Positions 25,826 to 35,967 are shown, counted from the first letter of the stretch. The stretch is DNA of 64,000 bases from Prevotella sp. (GCA_016287755.1 JAEEWT010000003.1:124001-188000); one strand, 5' to 3'. Notes: generated by a model from the sequence alone, not told the origin. Translations and numbers: made by a program.

Positions 25826-28453
25826 ATGGCCAATAAAGGGAGCAAGGAACTCACTCCGATGATGAAACAGTTCTTCGACTTGAAGGCGAAGCATCCTGAT
25901 GCTTTGCTGCTGTTTCGTTGCGGTGACTTCTACGAAACCTACTGCGATGATGCCGTTATCGCAGCAGGCATCTTGGGTATCACCTTGACGCACCGAAACA
26001 ATGGAGCGGGGGCCAAAGGTGATGAGATGGCCGGCTTCCCTCATCATGCCCTCGACACCTATCTGCCTAAACTGATCAGAGCGGGTAAGCGAGTGGCCAT
26101 CTGTGACCAGCTGGAAGATCCTAAACTCACCAAGAAACTGGTGAAGAGGGGTATCACAGAACTGGTTACTCCGGGTGTGGCCATGAGCGATAACGTACTG
26201 AACTACAAGGAGAATAACTTCTTGGCGGCTGTTCATTTCGGTAAGTCGGCTTGTGGTGTGGCTTTCTTGGATATTTCCACTGGTGAGTTCCTGACAGGTG
26301 AGGGCACTTACGACTATGTGGAGAAGCTCTTAGGGAACTTCCAACCTAAGGAGATATTGTTTGACAGAACGCGTAGGCACGACTTCGAACGCTATTTCGG
26401 AACGAAGTTCTTTACCTTTGAGTTGGACGACTGGGTGTTTACCGACCAGACGGCTAAACAAAAGCTGCTGAAGCATTTCCAGGTGAAGAACCTCAAAGGA
26501 TTCGGCGTAGATCATCTGCATAACGGTATTATAGCCAGCGGCGCTATCCTTCAGTATCTGGAGGTAACGCTGCATACGAGTATCGGACATATTACCACAC
26601 TTTCTCGTATTGAGGAAGAACGGTATGTCCGACTGGATAAGTTCACAGTCCGTTCTCTTGAGCTGGTGTATCCGATGCAGGAGGACGGCAAGTCGCTGCT
26701 GGATGTGATCGACAAGACGGTGTCGCCCATGGGGGCTCGAATGCTGAAACGATGGATGGTATTCCCCTTGAAAGAGGTGGGCCGAATCAATAAGCGTCTG
26801 GATGTGGTGGAGTATTTCTTCCGTCATCCGGAATTCAAGGAACTGGTGGATGAGCAGTTCCATCGTATTGGCGATCTGGAGAGAATCATCTCCAAGGCTG
26901 CTGTGGGAAGGGTTTCACCACGTGAAGTGGTGGCGCTGAAGGTGGCCTTACAGGCTTTGCAGCCAGTAAAAGCGGCGTGTAACATGGCAGATAACCAGGA
27001 GCTGAACAGGTTTGGCGAACAGCTGGATCTTTGTGATGCTTTGGTGCATCGTATTGATCATGAGGTACAGAATGATCCTCCACAACTGGTGAACAAGGGT
27101 GGGGTGATCAAGGATGGTGTGAGTGATGAGCTGGATGAGCTGCGCCGCATTGCCTATAGCGGAAAGGACTACCTGCTGAAGATACAGGAGCGTGAGACCG
27201 AACTGACGGGTATTGCTTCGCTGAAGATTGGCTATAACAATGTGTTCGGCTATTATCTGGAGGTGCGAAACACGTATAAGGACAAGGTGCCGGCTGATTG
27301 GATTCGTAAGCAGACCTTAGCTCAGGCGGAGCGTTATATCACGCAGGAACTGAAGGAATACGAAGAGAAGATTCTGGGAGCCGAAGATAAGATCCTTTCG
27401 TTGGAAACACGTTTGTTCAACGAACTGGTCATGGCCATGCAGGAATTTATTCCTGCCATCCAGGTAAACGCGAGTCTGATTGCCCAACTCGACTGTCTGC
27501 TGAGCTATGCCAAGGTGGCTGAAGAGAACGGATATATCCGTCCGGTGATTGATGATACGGATGTGATAGACATCAAGCAGGGTAGGCACCCTGTGATTGA
27601 AACTGAGCTGCCCTTGGGTGAGCGGTATGTGCCTAATGATATCTACCTTGATACACAGAAGCAACAGATCATGATCATTACCGGTCCGAATATGGCTGGT
27701 AAATCGGCGCTGTTGCGTCAAACGGCCTTGATTGTACTGTTGGCCCAGATTGGTTGCTTCGTGCCGGCAGAAAGCGCGAGAATCGGTCTGGTTGACAAGA
27801 TATTCACAAGGGTAGGGGCTTCGGATAATATTTCGTTGGGAGAATCTACGTTTATGGTGGAGATGACCGAGGCTTCGAACATCTTGAACAACGTTACACC
27901 GAAGTCGTTGGTGCTCTTTGACGAGTTGGGAAGAGGTACTTCCACTTACGACGGTATCAGTATTGCCTGGGCCATTGTGGAGTATCTGCATGAACATCCC
28001 AAAGCACAGGCCCGAACATTGTTTGCCACGCACTACCATGAGCTGAACGAAATGGAGAAGAACTTCTCGCGGATCAAGAACTATAATGTGAGTGTGAAAG
28101 AGGTGGACAACCAGGTGATTTTCCTTCGTAAGCTGATGCGCGGCGGCTCTGAACACTCGTTCGGTATTCATGTGGCGCAGATAGCGGGAATGCCCAAGAG
28201 TATTGTGAAACGGGCTAACGTCATTCTTAGTCAGCTGGAGAATGATAACAGTGGGGTAGGGAGCGTTGGAAAACCCTCGGCCGAGGCCCTGAACAAGAGT
28301 CGTGACGGTATGCAGCTCTCCTTCTTCCAGCTCGACGACCCGGTGCTCTGTCAGGTTCGTGATGAGATCCTGGGCTTGGATGTGAATAACCTAACGCCTC
28401 TTGAAGCCCTCAACAAGCTCAACGATATCAAGCGAATTGTAAGTGGAAAATAA
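25826..28453 (+). CDS. mutS: DNA mismatch repair protein MutS
   Basis: 875 residues, full length. MutS binds mismatches as a dimer and recruits MutL. The N-terminal mismatch-reading motif is present ([12 protein letters not shown], with the Phe-x-Glu pair), as are the Walker [16 protein letters not shown], the Walker B/signature [14 protein letters not shown] and the [10 protein letters not shown] switch. The C-terminus ([20 protein letters not shown]) is the dimerisation helix region. It has its own promoter and converges on lgt across a palindrome array. Confidence 0.97.
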   Translation: MANKGSKELTPMMKQFFDLKAKHPDALLLFRCGDFYETYCDDAVIAAGILGITLTHRNNGAGAKGDEMAGFPHHALDTYLPKLIRAGKRVAICDQLEDPKLTKKLVKRGITELVTPGVAMSDNVLNYKENNFLAAVHFGKSACGVAFLDISTGEFLTGEGTYDYVEKLLGNFQPKEILFDRTRRHDFERYFGTKFFTFELDDWVFTDQTAKQKLLKHFQVKNLKGFGVDHLHNGIIASGAILQYLEVTLHTSIGHITTLSRIEEERYVRLDKFTVRSLELVYPMQEDGKSLLDVIDKTVSPMGARMLKRWMVFPLKEVGRINKRLDVVEYFFRHPEFKELVDEQFHRIGDLERIISKAAVGRVSPREVVALKVALQALQPVKAACNMADNQELNRFGEQLDLCDALVHRIDHEVQNDPPQLVNKGGVIKDGVSDELDELRRIAYSGKDYLLKIQERETELTGIASLKIGYNNVFGYYLEVRNTYKDKVPADWIRKQTLAQAERYITQELKEYEEKILGAEDKILSLETRLFNELVMAMQEFIPAIQVNASLIAQLDCLLSYAKVAEENGYIRPVIDDTDVIDIKQGRHPVIETELPLGERYVPNDIYLDTQKQQIMIITGPNMAGKSALLRQTALIVLLAQIGCFVPAESARIGLVDKIFTRVGASDNISLGESTFMVEMTEASNILNNVTPKSLVLFDELGRGTSTYDGISIAWAIVEYLHEHPKAQARTLFATHYHELNEMEKNFSRIKNYNVSVKEVDNQVIFLRKLMRGGSEHSFGIHVAQIAGMPKSIVKRANVILSQLENDNSGVGSVGKPSAEALNKSRDGMQLSFFQLDDPVLCQVRDEILGLDVNNLTPLEALNKLNDIKRIVSGK

Positions 28454-28523
28454 GTGGATTTCATCCGACCTTTTCTCGCCAAGGCAGAAAGTTAACTTTC
28501 TGCCCTCCTGGCTTAATGAAAAC

Positions 28524-28606
28524 GTTCCCACCTTGGGAATGTTTTGTTCCCAACGTGGGAATATTTTGTTCCCAGCATGGGAACACTTTGTTTCAAGCAT
28601 AGAAAC
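28524..28606. repeat. Array B: four 17-bp palindromes with 22-bp period
   Basis: Units start at 28524, 28546, 28568 and 28590: GTTCCCA-cct-TGGGAAT, GTTCCCA-acg-TGGGAAT, GTTCCCA-gca-TGGGAAC and GTTTCAA-gca-TAGAAAC. Spacers are 5 bp (gtttt, atttt, acttt). The last base of the array is the first base of the lgt stop codon complement. The array lies between the convergent ends of mutS and lgt. Confidence 0.92.
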
Positions 28607-29523
28607 TATTTCTTTCCTGACCTGATCATGCACCAGATACCGATGATGATGAAGGGGATGGAAAGCAGTTGTCCCATATTGAACATCATCCCTTCCTCGA
28701 AAGCTTCCTGCACGTCCTTGGTGTATTCAATGAAGAAGCGGAAGGTGAAGATATAGGTCAGGCAGAATCCGAAATACCAGCCCGTTCCCACCTGTGGTGT
28801 ACCAGTTTTCTTACTACGTTTGTAGATAGCCCACATGATGAAGAAAAGGATGGCGTAGGCAATGGCCTCGTAGAGCTGTCCGGGGTGGCGTGGAAACATG
28901 TCCACACGCTCAAAGATGAATGCCCAGGGCACATCGGTTACCTTACCGATGATCTCTGAGTTCATCAGGTTGCCCAAGCGGATGAAGCAGGCGGTGGTTC
29001 CCGTGGCAATAGCGATGTTGTCAAGAACGGTCCATACCTTTAGTTTCGACCAGCGAACATAGAGAATCAAAGCAATAATCAGACCGAGTGTTCCGCCATG
29101 ACTGGCAAGTCCTTCATAGCCGGTGAATTTCCAACCTCCATCGGCCATGAAATGAATGGGCAGGAACATCTCTACTAAGTGCTTGCCGGAAGTGAGGAAA
29201 TAGTCGGGCTGATAGAACAGGCAGTGTCCTAAGCGTGCGCCGATCAGGATTCCCAGGAAGCAGTAGATGAACAAGGGGTCGAAGACATTCTCCTTTTCTT
29301 TTTTCCCTTTCGCATTGACTATTGTACGCTCTGCAATATTCTGTTCATAGAACAGTTTGCGCACAATGAAATAGGCTAATCCCAAGCCAATGAGCCAGCA
29401 CAGGGAGTACCAGCGGAAAGGACCGATGGTTAACGATGGGTTCCAGTGGATAAATAGAAGACCCCTCCCAGCCTCCCCTATAGGGGAGGAGTAATTAGCG
29501 ATGGCAGTTAATAATATGTTCAT
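28606..29523 (-). CDS. lgt: Prolipoprotein diacylglyceryl transferase Lgt
   Basis: 305 residues with about seven membrane segments. Lgt transfers diacylglycerol from phosphatidylglycerol to the lipobox cysteine of prolipoproteins. Seen are the N-terminal [20 protein letters not shown], the catalytic-region [15 protein letters not shown], the conserved [10 protein letters not shown] and [13 protein letters not shown], and [13 protein letters not shown]. An insertion of charged residues ([13 protein letters not shown]) lies between the first two segments. The N-terminus [20 protein letters not shown] is unusual: part of it is encoded by a C-rich hairpin element, and no other start codon precedes the conserved part. 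It follows ychF by 69 bp and likely shares its operon. Confidence 0.95.
   Translation of the reverse strand: MNILLTAIANYSSPIGEAGRGLLFIHWNPSLTIGPFRWYSLCWLIGLGLAYFIVRKLFYEQNIAERTIVNAKGKKEKENVFDPLFIYCFLGILIGARLGHCLFYQPDYFLTSGKHLVEMFLPIHFMADGGWKFTGYEGLASHGGTLGLIIALILYVRWSKLKVWTVLDNIAIATGTTACFIRLGNLMNSEIIGKVTDVPWAFIFERVDMFPRHPGQLYEAIAYAILFFIMWAIYKRSKKTGTPQVGTGWYFGFCLTYIFTFRFFIEYTKDVQEAFEEGMMFNMGQLLSIPFIIIGIWCMIRSGKK
29461..29491 (+). repeat. C-rich hairpin element, copy d, inside the lgt 5' coding end
   Basis: Plus strand ACCCCTCCCAG, then CCTCCCC-tata-GGGGAGG. It is read in the opposite sense by lgt and encodes [10 protein letters not shown]. Copy e lies 70 bp away in inverted orientation. Confidence 0.75.
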
Positions 29524-29559
29524 ATAACGTGATGAATAATCTAAGTTGAAAGGTAATAA

Positions 29560-29592
29560 CTCCCTCCCTATAGGGAGGGTTGGGGTGGGTCT
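29560..29592 (-). repeat. C-rich hairpin element, copy e, directly after the ychF stop
   Basis: In the minus sense it starts at the base after the ychF TAA: AGACCCACCCCAA, then CCCTCCC-tata-GGGAGGG. It lies between ychF and co-directional lgt. Confidence 0.75.
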
Positions 29593-30693
29593 CTAAACAT
29601 TAAAGCGGAAATGCATGATGTCACCGTCTTGAACGACGTAATCCTTACCTTCGATGCCCATCTTGCCAGCCTCGCGGACTGCAGCTTCTGAGCCATACTG
29701 GATATAGTCGTCGTACTTGATTACCTCTGCACGGATAAAGCCTTTTTCGAAGTCGGTATGGATCACACCCGCACACTGCGGAGCCTTCCAGCCTTTCTTG
29801 TAGGTCCAGGCCTTTACTTCCATCTCACCGGCAGTGATGAAGGTCTCGAGGTTGAGTAGGGCATAGGCCTTCTTGATCAGACGGTTCACACCACTTTCTT
29901 CGAGTCCAAGCTCTTCGAGGAACATCTGCTTGTCTTCATAGCTCTCGAGCTCAGCAATATCCTCTTCGGTCTTGGCGGCTATAATCATGGCCTCTGCACC
30001 TTCTTCCTTGGCCAATGCCTCTACCTTCTTGGTGAAGTCGTTACCGCTCTTGGCCTCTGCCTCACTGACATTGCAGACATACAGCACAGGCTTGGCAGTG
30101 AGCAGGAAGAGGTTCTTGGCGCAGTCTTGCTCATCCTTGGTGTCGAACTCCACGATACGGGCATTCTTTCCCTGTTCCAGCACGTCTTTGTATGCCTTCA
30201 ATACCGTTGCTTCTATCTTGGCCTCCTTATTACCTGCGGCAGCAGCCTTCTCGGTCTTGGCCAGACGGCTCTCAATGGTCTCGAGGTCTTTCAATTGCAA
30301 CTCTGTATCAATGATTTCCTTGTCGCGGATGGGATCGATAGTACCATCCACATGGGTGATATTATCATCCTCGAAACAGCGCAGTACATGGATAATCGCG
30401 TCTGTCTCACGAATGTTTCCCAGGAACTTGTTTCCCAGTCCTTCGCCCTTGGAAGCACCTTTTACCAGACCCGCTATATCTACAATCTCGCAAGTGGCGG
30501 GAACGATGCGTCCCGGATGAACCAGCTCTGCCAGTTTGGTGAGTCGTTCATCAGGAACGGTAATGACACCCACATTGGGTTCGATTGTACAGAAAGGGAA
30601 ATTGGCTGCCTGTGCCTTGGCACTGCTCAGACAGTTGAACAAAGTGGATTTACCCACATTGGGCAATCCTACAATACCACATTTTAATGCCAT
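29593..30693 (-). CDS. ychF: Redox-regulated ribosome-binding ATPase YchF
   Basis: 366 residues, standard length. Obg-family P-loop protein that binds ATP and associates with ribosomes. Seen are the G1 motif GLPNVGKSTLFNCLS, the G3 region IVDIAGLVKGASKGEGLGN, the modified NxxE-type specificity motif (YVCNVSEAE) and the C-terminal TGS-like domain (LETFITAGEMEVKAWTYKKG, FIRAEVIKYDDYI, KDYVVQDGDIMHFRFNV). It is divergent from pgeF, with both promoters in the 83-bp gap. Confidence 0.96.
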   Translation of the reverse strand: MALKCGIVGLPNVGKSTLFNCLSSAKAQAANFPFCTIEPNVGVITVPDERLTKLAELVHPGRIVPATCEIVDIAGLVKGASKGEGLGNKFLGNIRETDAIIHVLRCFEDDNITHVDGTIDPIRDKEIIDTELQLKDLETIESRLAKTEKAAAAGNKEAKIEATVLKAYKDVLEQGKNARIVEFDTKDEQDCAKNLFLLTAKPVLYVCNVSEAEAKSGNDFTKKVEALAKEEGAEAMIIAAKTEEDIAELESYEDKQMFLEELGLEESGVNRLIKKAYALLNLETFITAGEMEVKAWTYKKGWKAPQCAGVIHTDFEKGFIRAEVIKYDDYIQYGSEAAVREAGKMGIEGKDYVVQDGDIMHFRFNV

Positions 30694-30722
30694 GTTCTTT
30701 TATAAACGTTTATATTTGTGTG

Positions 30723-30759
30723 CAAAGGTACACATTTTCGTTGATTTTTAGTACTTTTG
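30723..30759. promoter_or_regulatory. Divergent -7 elements of ychF and pgeF
   Basis: TACCTTTG on the minus strand at 30730-30723 (ychF) and TACTTTTG on the plus strand at 30752-30759 (pgeF), 30 and 17 bp before their start codons. Confidence 0.6.
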
Positions 30760-30776
30760 CAAGTAAAAATCAGAAT

Positions 30777-31610
30777 ATGGTACAACCGGAACTGCATTTC
30801 TATCCTCTTGATGAGCATGTAACGGCCTTCAGTACGACAAGACATGGCGGTTACAGCGAAGGTAACTATGGTACGTTCAACATCAATCGATATTGTGGTG
30901 ACAGTGAGGAAGCGATTCGTAAAAACCGCGACTTGCTGTGCCGACTGTTGGGGATTGATGACTGCCACTTGATGATGCCGCATCAGGTGCATCAGACGGA
31001 AATGGTGACTATCGACCAAGACTTCCTGGGACTTTCTTTTGAAGAGCAGAAGGAACGCCTTGAGGGTGTTGATGCGCTGATGACGGATGTGAAGGGGATA
31101 TGCATCGGTGTCTCTACCGCAGATTGTATTCCCGTGCTGTTATATGATAGGGTGCACCATTGTGCTTGCGCCATTCATGCCGGGTGGCGAGGAACGGTAA
31201 AACGCATCGTGGAAAAGGCGGTAGGAGAGATGATGGCCGTTTATGACTCACATCCTACAGACATCGTGGCCCAGATAGGACCGGGCATTCATCTGGACAG
31301 TTTCGAGGTGGGTGACGAGGTCTATAGGGCCTTTGAAAAAGAAGGCTTCAATATGGAGCTTATCTCTAAAAGGTATCCGATAGACGACAGCGGTAGCAAA
31401 TCATTCACTATCCATTCTTCACCTTTACCTTCTAAATGGCACATCGACTTACCCGCTTGCAACCGTCAGCAGCTGATTTCTTCTGGTGTTCCTTCCAGTC
31501 AGATTGCTGTCTCTGATGATTGCACTTTCCAACAGCACGACACTTATTTCTCTGCTCGTCGTTTGGGCATCAATTCGGGTCGTGTATTCACAGGAATCTT
31601 ACTTCGCTAA
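30777..31610 (+). CDS. pgeF: Peptidoglycan editing factor PgeF (YfiH family)
   Basis: 277 residues from the ATG at 30777, just after a -7 box; an earlier in-frame ATG lies over the promoter. Family members cleave L-Ser mis-incorporated into peptidoglycan stem peptides and share a multicopper-like fold. The zinc/active-site motifs are visible: LMMPHQVHQTEMV, IGVSTADCIPVLLYD, CACAIHAGWRGTVKRIVEKA and the C-terminal CTFQQHDTYFSARRLG. The C-terminus overlaps the 3' end of convergent bcp by 12 bp. Confidence 0.93.
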   Translation: MVQPELHFYPLDEHVTAFSTTRHGGYSEGNYGTFNINRYCGDSEEAIRKNRDLLCRLLGIDDCHLMMPHQVHQTEMVTIDQDFLGLSFEEQKERLEGVDALMTDVKGICIGVSTADCIPVLLYDRVHHCACAIHAGWRGTVKRIVEKAVGEMMAVYDSHPTDIVAQIGPGIHLDSFEVGDEVYRAFEKEGFNMELISKRYPIDDSGSKSFTIHSSPLPSKWHIDLPACNRQQLISSGVPSSQIAVSDDCTFQQHDTYFSARRLGINSGRVFTGILLR

Positions 31611-32051
31611 GATCTGTTCGGCGTGCTCCTTGGTCTTCACTTGTTTACCAGCGAAGATCTGCTCGATGATGCCTTCCTCGTTGATGATAAAAGTGGTGCG
31701 GATAGTACCCATGGTCTTCTTACCGTACATGGTCTTTTCGCCCCAGGCTCCCATTGCTTCCAACAGTGTCTTATCCACATCGGCAATCAATGGGAAGGGT
31801 AGTTCGTGCTTCTCCTTGAACTTTACATGTGAGGCTGCAGAATCCTTGCTCACACCCACTACTTCGTAACCTGCTCCTTGCAGTTCACCATAATGGTCGC
31901 GCAGACTGCAGGCTTCGGCCGTACAGCCGCTGGTGTTGTCTTTGGGGTAGAAGTAGAGAACTAACTTACGACCCTTGTAGTCGCTCAGACGGATTTCACG
32001 TCCTTGCTCATCCTTGCCCAAAATCTCGGGCGCTTTGTCTCCAATATTCAT
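31599..32051 (-). CDS. bcp: Thioredoxin-dependent peroxiredoxin Bcp
   Basis: 150 residues, one thioredoxin-fold domain. Reduces hydroperoxides through the peroxidatic cysteine in YPKDNTSGCTAEACSLRD, with a second cysteine five residues later as in resolving-type Bcp. Further family signs are VGVSKDSAASHVKFKEKHELPFPLIAD and RTTFIINEEGIIEQIF. It lies 39 bp after polA in the same direction. Confidence 0.94.
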   Translation of the reverse strand: MNIGDKAPEILGKDEQGREIRLSDYKGRKLVLYFYPKDNTSGCTAEACSLRDHYGELQGAGYEVVGVSKDSAASHVKFKEKHELPFPLIADVDKTLLEAMGAWGEKTMYGKKTMGTIRTTFIINEEGIIEQIFAGKQVKTKEHAEQILAK

Positions 32052-32090
32052 AATGATTCGGTTATTGACTGTTGTTTAATGATGCATGAA

Positions 32091-34856
32091 TTAATGGGCC
32101 TCGAGCCAGTTCTGACCGAAGCCTGAATCGGCTACGAGAGGTACACTGAGGGGGAAAGCGTTCTGCATCTCCTCGATGACGATGCGCTCCACGATCTCTT
32201 TCTCCTCGGGATAGACGCTGAAGTTGAGTTCGTCGTGTACCTGAAGAATCATCTTTGAGCGAATACCCTCGGCTTTGAAACGGTTGAAGATGCGGATCAT
32301 GGCCACCTTGATGATATCGGCTGCGCTACCTTGGATGGGGGCATTGATGGCGTTGCGCTCAGCGAAGTTGCGGACCGTAGCGTTGTGGGAGTTGATATCG
32401 GGCAGGTAACGACGGCGGTGGAACACGGTCTCGGCATAGCCTTTCTCGCGGGCTTTCTGCTTTGACGCTTCCATGTATTGATGTACTTGCGGGAAGGTCT
32501 GGAAGAAACCATCGATGAGTTGCTTGGCTTCATCGCGAGCGATATCCAGTCGTTCAGCGAGTCCGAAGACGGTGATACCATAGATAATACCGAAGTTGGC
32601 GCGTTTCGACTTGGTTCGCTCATCGCGACTCACCTCGTTGATGTCCTTTTTATAGATGGTGGCAGCGGTGGCTGCATGCAAATCCTTGCCTTCACGGAAC
32701 ACGTTCATCATGTTCTCGTCTTGGGAAAGATGGGCCATCACCCGTAGTTCTATCTGACTGTAGTCGGCTGAAAAAAACAGACAGCCTGGTTCGGGTATGA
32801 AAGCCTTGCGGATTTCCTTACCATCCTCGCCACGTATCGGGATATTCTGCAGGTTGGGATCACTCGAAGAGAGTCGCCCGGTGGCCGTGATGGTTTGGTT
32901 AAACGAAGTATGGATATGTCCTGTTCGTGGATTGATCAGTTTGGGCAGAGCATCGATATAGGTGCCGAGCAGTTTCTTTAACCCTCTGTGGTTGAGGATG
33001 TCTTCAACTATCTCACTCTTGTGTTTCAACTGCATGAGTACTTCCTCATTGGTGACAAATTGTCCTGTCTTGGTCTTCTTGGGTTTGTCAATTATCTTCA
33101 TCTTCCCAAAGAGGATATCACCTACTTGTTTGGGCGAGGCAATATTGAATTGTTCACCAGCCAACTCATAGATTCGTTGCTCGAGTTCCTGCATCCTGTT
33201 GGTGAAAATCTTTGATGTTTCATTCAGTGAATCGGTGTCAATGCAAACACCGTTCATTTCCATTTCCGCCAAGACAGGTACCAAAGGCATCTCGATGTCG
33301 TAGAACAGATGTTCCACACCCGACTCTTTCAGTTTCGGTTCCAAAACGTTTTTCAGCTTCAATGTCACATCTGCATCCTCGCAAGCATATTCATAGACAA
33401 GGGTAGGAGGGAGGTCGCGCATGGATTTCTGGTTCTTTCCCTTGGGTCCGATCAGCTCATCAATATGAATGGTCTTGTAGTTGAGCAGTGTCTCGGCCAT
33501 GTAATCCATGTTGTGTCTTAGTTCGGGTTGGATGAGATAGTGGGCAATCATCGTATCCCATAACGCTCCCTTCAGTTCGACTCCATAGTTGCGAAGTACT
33601 TCAAGATCGTATTTAATGTTCTGTCCAATTTTTAATATCTTGGGGTTTTCATATAGCGGTTTGAAGATATTAACATATTTTTCGGCTTCTTGACGATTAG
33701 AAGGAATGGCGACATAAAACGCTTCATTTTCCTTCACAGCGAAGCTTAATCCCACCAATTCGGCATCAATCGGATTCGTTGAAGTGGTTTCTGTATCTAA
33801 AACGAGAATTTCATTTGTCCGTAAAAAATCATATAAATCTTCCGCATCCTTCTCATTCTCAACCAATTTGTAATTATGGTTAACATCTTTTAATGAAAAA
33901 AACTGGGGGTTTTCGTGACTCTCCGTACTGGTGGGGGCGAAAAAGCCAAACAGATCGGGTTGAGAATCCGCCTTTGCGGGTGCTTTTTGTGGTTTGTTGA
34001 GAAACTTGTCGGCAAGTGTTCTAAATTCCAGTTCGGTGAAAATTTTCCTCAAGGCATTCTCATCAGGTTCCATCACCTTCAAGTCATCCATGTTCAGTTC
34101 GATAGGAACATCGGTCCGGATGGTTGCGAGGAACTTCGACATCTTGATGTCATCCACCGCAGCTTCGATTTTCTCGCGCAACTTTCCTTTCACCTGATCG
34201 GTACTGCTCAACAAGTTCTCCACGGTTCCAAACTCGTTGATTAGTTTCACGGCAGTTTTCTCTCCTACGCCAGGACAGCCAGGGAAGTTATCGGCTGAGT
34301 CGCCCATCAAGGCCAATAAATCAATGACATGAAGTGGGGTGGGGATACCATATTTATTACAAACCCCCATTTCATCGAGCGTTTCATAACCTCCACCGTG
34401 ACGAGGACGATAGATAAAGACATTCTTCTTTACCAGTTGACCATAGTCCTTATCCGGCGTGAGCATATAGGTAGAAACGCCGATTTCACCGCTCTTGGTG
34501 GCTAATGTACCGATTACATCATCTGCCTCAAAGCCATCTACCTGTAGTACAGGTATTCGCATGGCGCCAAGAATCTCTTTGATGATAGGCACAGAGGCAC
34601 GTATATCTTCTGGTGTTTCTTCGCGCTGGGCCTTGTAAGCTGGAAAAGCTTCTGTACGGAAGGTTGGACCGTGGGGATCGAAAGCCACACCAAGATGTGT
34701 GGGCTTCTCCTTATCAAGTACTTCATGAAGGGTGTTGCAGAATCCCATAATGGCTGATGTGTTCAATCCTTTGGAATTGATGCGAGGGTTCTTCATGAAT
34801 GCGTAATAGGCGCGGTAAATGAGTGCGTAAGCGTCTAAAAGAAACAATTTATCCAT
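32091..34856 (-). CDS. polA: DNA polymerase I
   Basis: 921 residues with all three domains. The 5'-3' exonuclease occupies about 1-290 (LFLLDAYALIYRAYYAF, DGFEADDVIGTLA, GDSADNFPGCPGVGEKTA). The proofreading domain about 330-520 keeps acidic residues (LVLDTETTSTNP, DTMIAHYLI). The polymerase domain has motif A (FFSADYSQIELRVMAHLSQD), motif B (KRANFGIIYG) and motif C (ILQVHDELNF). It fills gaps and removes RNA primers in replication and excision repair. bcp follows. Confidence 0.97.
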   Translation of the reverse strand: MDKLFLLDAYALIYRAYYAFMKNPRINSKGLNTSAIMGFCNTLHEVLDKEKPTHLGVAFDPHGPTFRTEAFPAYKAQREETPEDIRASVPIIKEILGAMRIPVLQVDGFEADDVIGTLATKSGEIGVSTYMLTPDKDYGQLVKKNVFIYRPRHGGGYETLDEMGVCNKYGIPTPLHVIDLLALMGDSADNFPGCPGVGEKTAVKLINEFGTVENLLSSTDQVKGKLREKIEAAVDDIKMSKFLATIRTDVPIELNMDDLKVMEPDENALRKIFTELEFRTLADKFLNKPQKAPAKADSQPDLFGFFAPTSTESHENPQFFSLKDVNHNYKLVENEKDAEDLYDFLRTNEILVLDTETTSTNPIDAELVGLSFAVKENEAFYVAIPSNRQEAEKYVNIFKPLYENPKILKIGQNIKYDLEVLRNYGVELKGALWDTMIAHYLIQPELRHNMDYMAETLLNYKTIHIDELIGPKGKNQKSMRDLPPTLVYEYACEDADVTLKLKNVLEPKLKESGVEHLFYDIEMPLVPVLAEMEMNGVCIDTDSLNETSKIFTNRMQELEQRIYELAGEQFNIASPKQVGDILFGKMKIIDKPKKTKTGQFVTNEEVLMQLKHKSEIVEDILNHRGLKKLLGTYIDALPKLINPRTGHIHTSFNQTITATGRLSSSDPNLQNIPIRGEDGKEIRKAFIPEPGCLFFSADYSQIELRVMAHLSQDENMMNVFREGKDLHAATAATIYKKDINEVSRDERTKSKRANFGIIYGITVFGLAERLDIARDEAKQLIDGFFQTFPQVHQYMEASKQKAREKGYAETVFHRRRYLPDINSHNATVRNFAERNAINAPIQGSAADIIKVAMIRIFNRFKAEGIRSKMILQVHDELNFSVYPEEKEIVERIVIEEMQNAFPLSVPLVADSGFGQNWLEAH

Positions 34857-34916
34857 AAATATTCTAATTTTCGCTCAAAATTACAAATTCTTTTTCATTA
34901 ATCCGAAGAAATTACT

Positions 34917-34924
34917 TAATTTTG
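34917..34924 (+). promoter_or_regulatory. -7 element TAATTTTG before the prenyl synthase gene
   Basis: TAATTTTG lies 17 bp before the ATG at 34942, which implies a very short leader. Confidence 0.55.
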
Positions 34925-34941
34925 CATGAAATTTCTATGAC

Positions 34942-35916
34942 ATGGATAATCAATTGGTCATAACAGCACCTATTCAGACGGAATTGAACGACTTCATTGA
35001 GATGTTCAATCAGGCCCTGACACATCCTGACGGCTTACTGGGTCAGGCTTTGTCGCATATCCGGAATAGGGGTGGGAAGCGCATGCGTCCCATACTTGTT
35101 TTGCTCATGGCCAAGAACTTCGGACAGGTTAACGAAGCAACGCTACATTCTGCCGTAGGACTGGAATTACTTCATACGGCAAGTTTGGTGCATGATGATG
35201 TGGTGGATGAAGCGCAAGAACGCCGTGGTCAGCAGTCCGTGAACGCCTGTTATGATAATAAGGTGGCCGTGCTTGTTGGCGATTATGTTCTTTCTACTGC
35301 ACTTTTTCATGTCAGTATGACCCATCAGGAAGCCATCTTCCGTCAGATTGCAGTACTGGGTAGAGCGCTTGCTAACGGTGAGATCCTTCAGCTTACAAAC
35401 ACCGATGAAAACGGTCTTTCTGAAGAGAAATACTTCCAAGTCATTGAGAATAAGACAGGCGCTTTGTTCGAGTCGTGCTGTATCATCGGTGCTCTTTCCG
35501 CTGGTATGACCATGAATGATATTCAGGAGGTTAAACGATTCGGCAGTATTATCGGTACCATCTTCCAGATTCGTGATGATATCTTTGATTATTACGACTC
35601 CAAAGAGATTGGTAAACCTACTGGCAATGATATGGCTGAAGGTAAGCTCACGCTTCCTGTTCTTTATGCATTGAACCATACCGATGATGCTGCAATGCAA
35701 TCATTGGCCAAGAAAGTAAAGAGTGGAACGGTAACTCCCGATGAAATTGCCACTTTAGTATCCTTCACTAAAGCACATGGAGGTATTGAATATGCAGTGC
35801 AAAAGATGGATGAACTCGCCGCAGAAGGTCTTGAGTTTATCCGTAAAAGCGTCAAGCCGGAGTTACAAGACGCCTTTACGGCCTATCTCGAATATGTGAT
35901 TCAACGTAAGAACTAA
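34942..35916 (+). CDS. Polyprenyl diphosphate synthase
   Basis: 324 residues, all-helical trans-prenyltransferase. The first Asp-rich motif is in LVHDDVVDEAQERRGQ and the second in FQIRDDIFDYYD; RNRGGKRMRPILVLLMA is the IPP-binding region. Such enzymes elongate allylic diphosphates with IPP; in Bacteroidales the product is probably the menaquinone side chain, but chain length cannot be read from this sequence. The stop codon lies within the left arm of a 12-bp inverted repeat. Confidence 0.9.
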   Translation: MDNQLVITAPIQTELNDFIEMFNQALTHPDGLLGQALSHIRNRGGKRMRPILVLLMAKNFGQVNEATLHSAVGLELLHTASLVHDDVVDEAQERRGQQSVNACYDNKVAVLVGDYVLSTALFHVSMTHQEAIFRQIAVLGRALANGEILQLTNTDENGLSEEKYFQVIENKTGALFESCCIIGALSAGMTMNDIQEVKRFGSIIGTIFQIRDDIFDYYDSKEIGKPTGNDMAEGKLTLPVLYALNHTDDAAMQSLAKKVKSGTVTPDEIATLVSFTKAHGGIEYAVQKMDELAAEGLEFIRKSVKPELQDAFTAYLEYVIQRKN

Positions 35917-35945
35917 GTTTCACGTAAAGTCGAGAAACTTAGTTC
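35910..35945. terminator. Perfect 12-bp inverted repeat between convergent genes
   Basis: GAACTAAGTTTC and GAAACTTAGTTC pair around a 12-nt loop. The left arm covers the stop codon at 35914-35916. It could terminate transcription from both sides, although no long T-run follows. The left arm and loop also contain GTTTCACGT, half of a parS-like sequence. Confidence 0.6.
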
Positions 35946-35967
35946 CCATATTATTCTCACCTTTGTT

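Noticed and set aside
28524..28606. CRISPR array (also considered at 11859 and 49009)
   Set aside because: Repeats are 17 bp palindromes with 5-bp spacers that are not unique, and no cas gene is present in the window.
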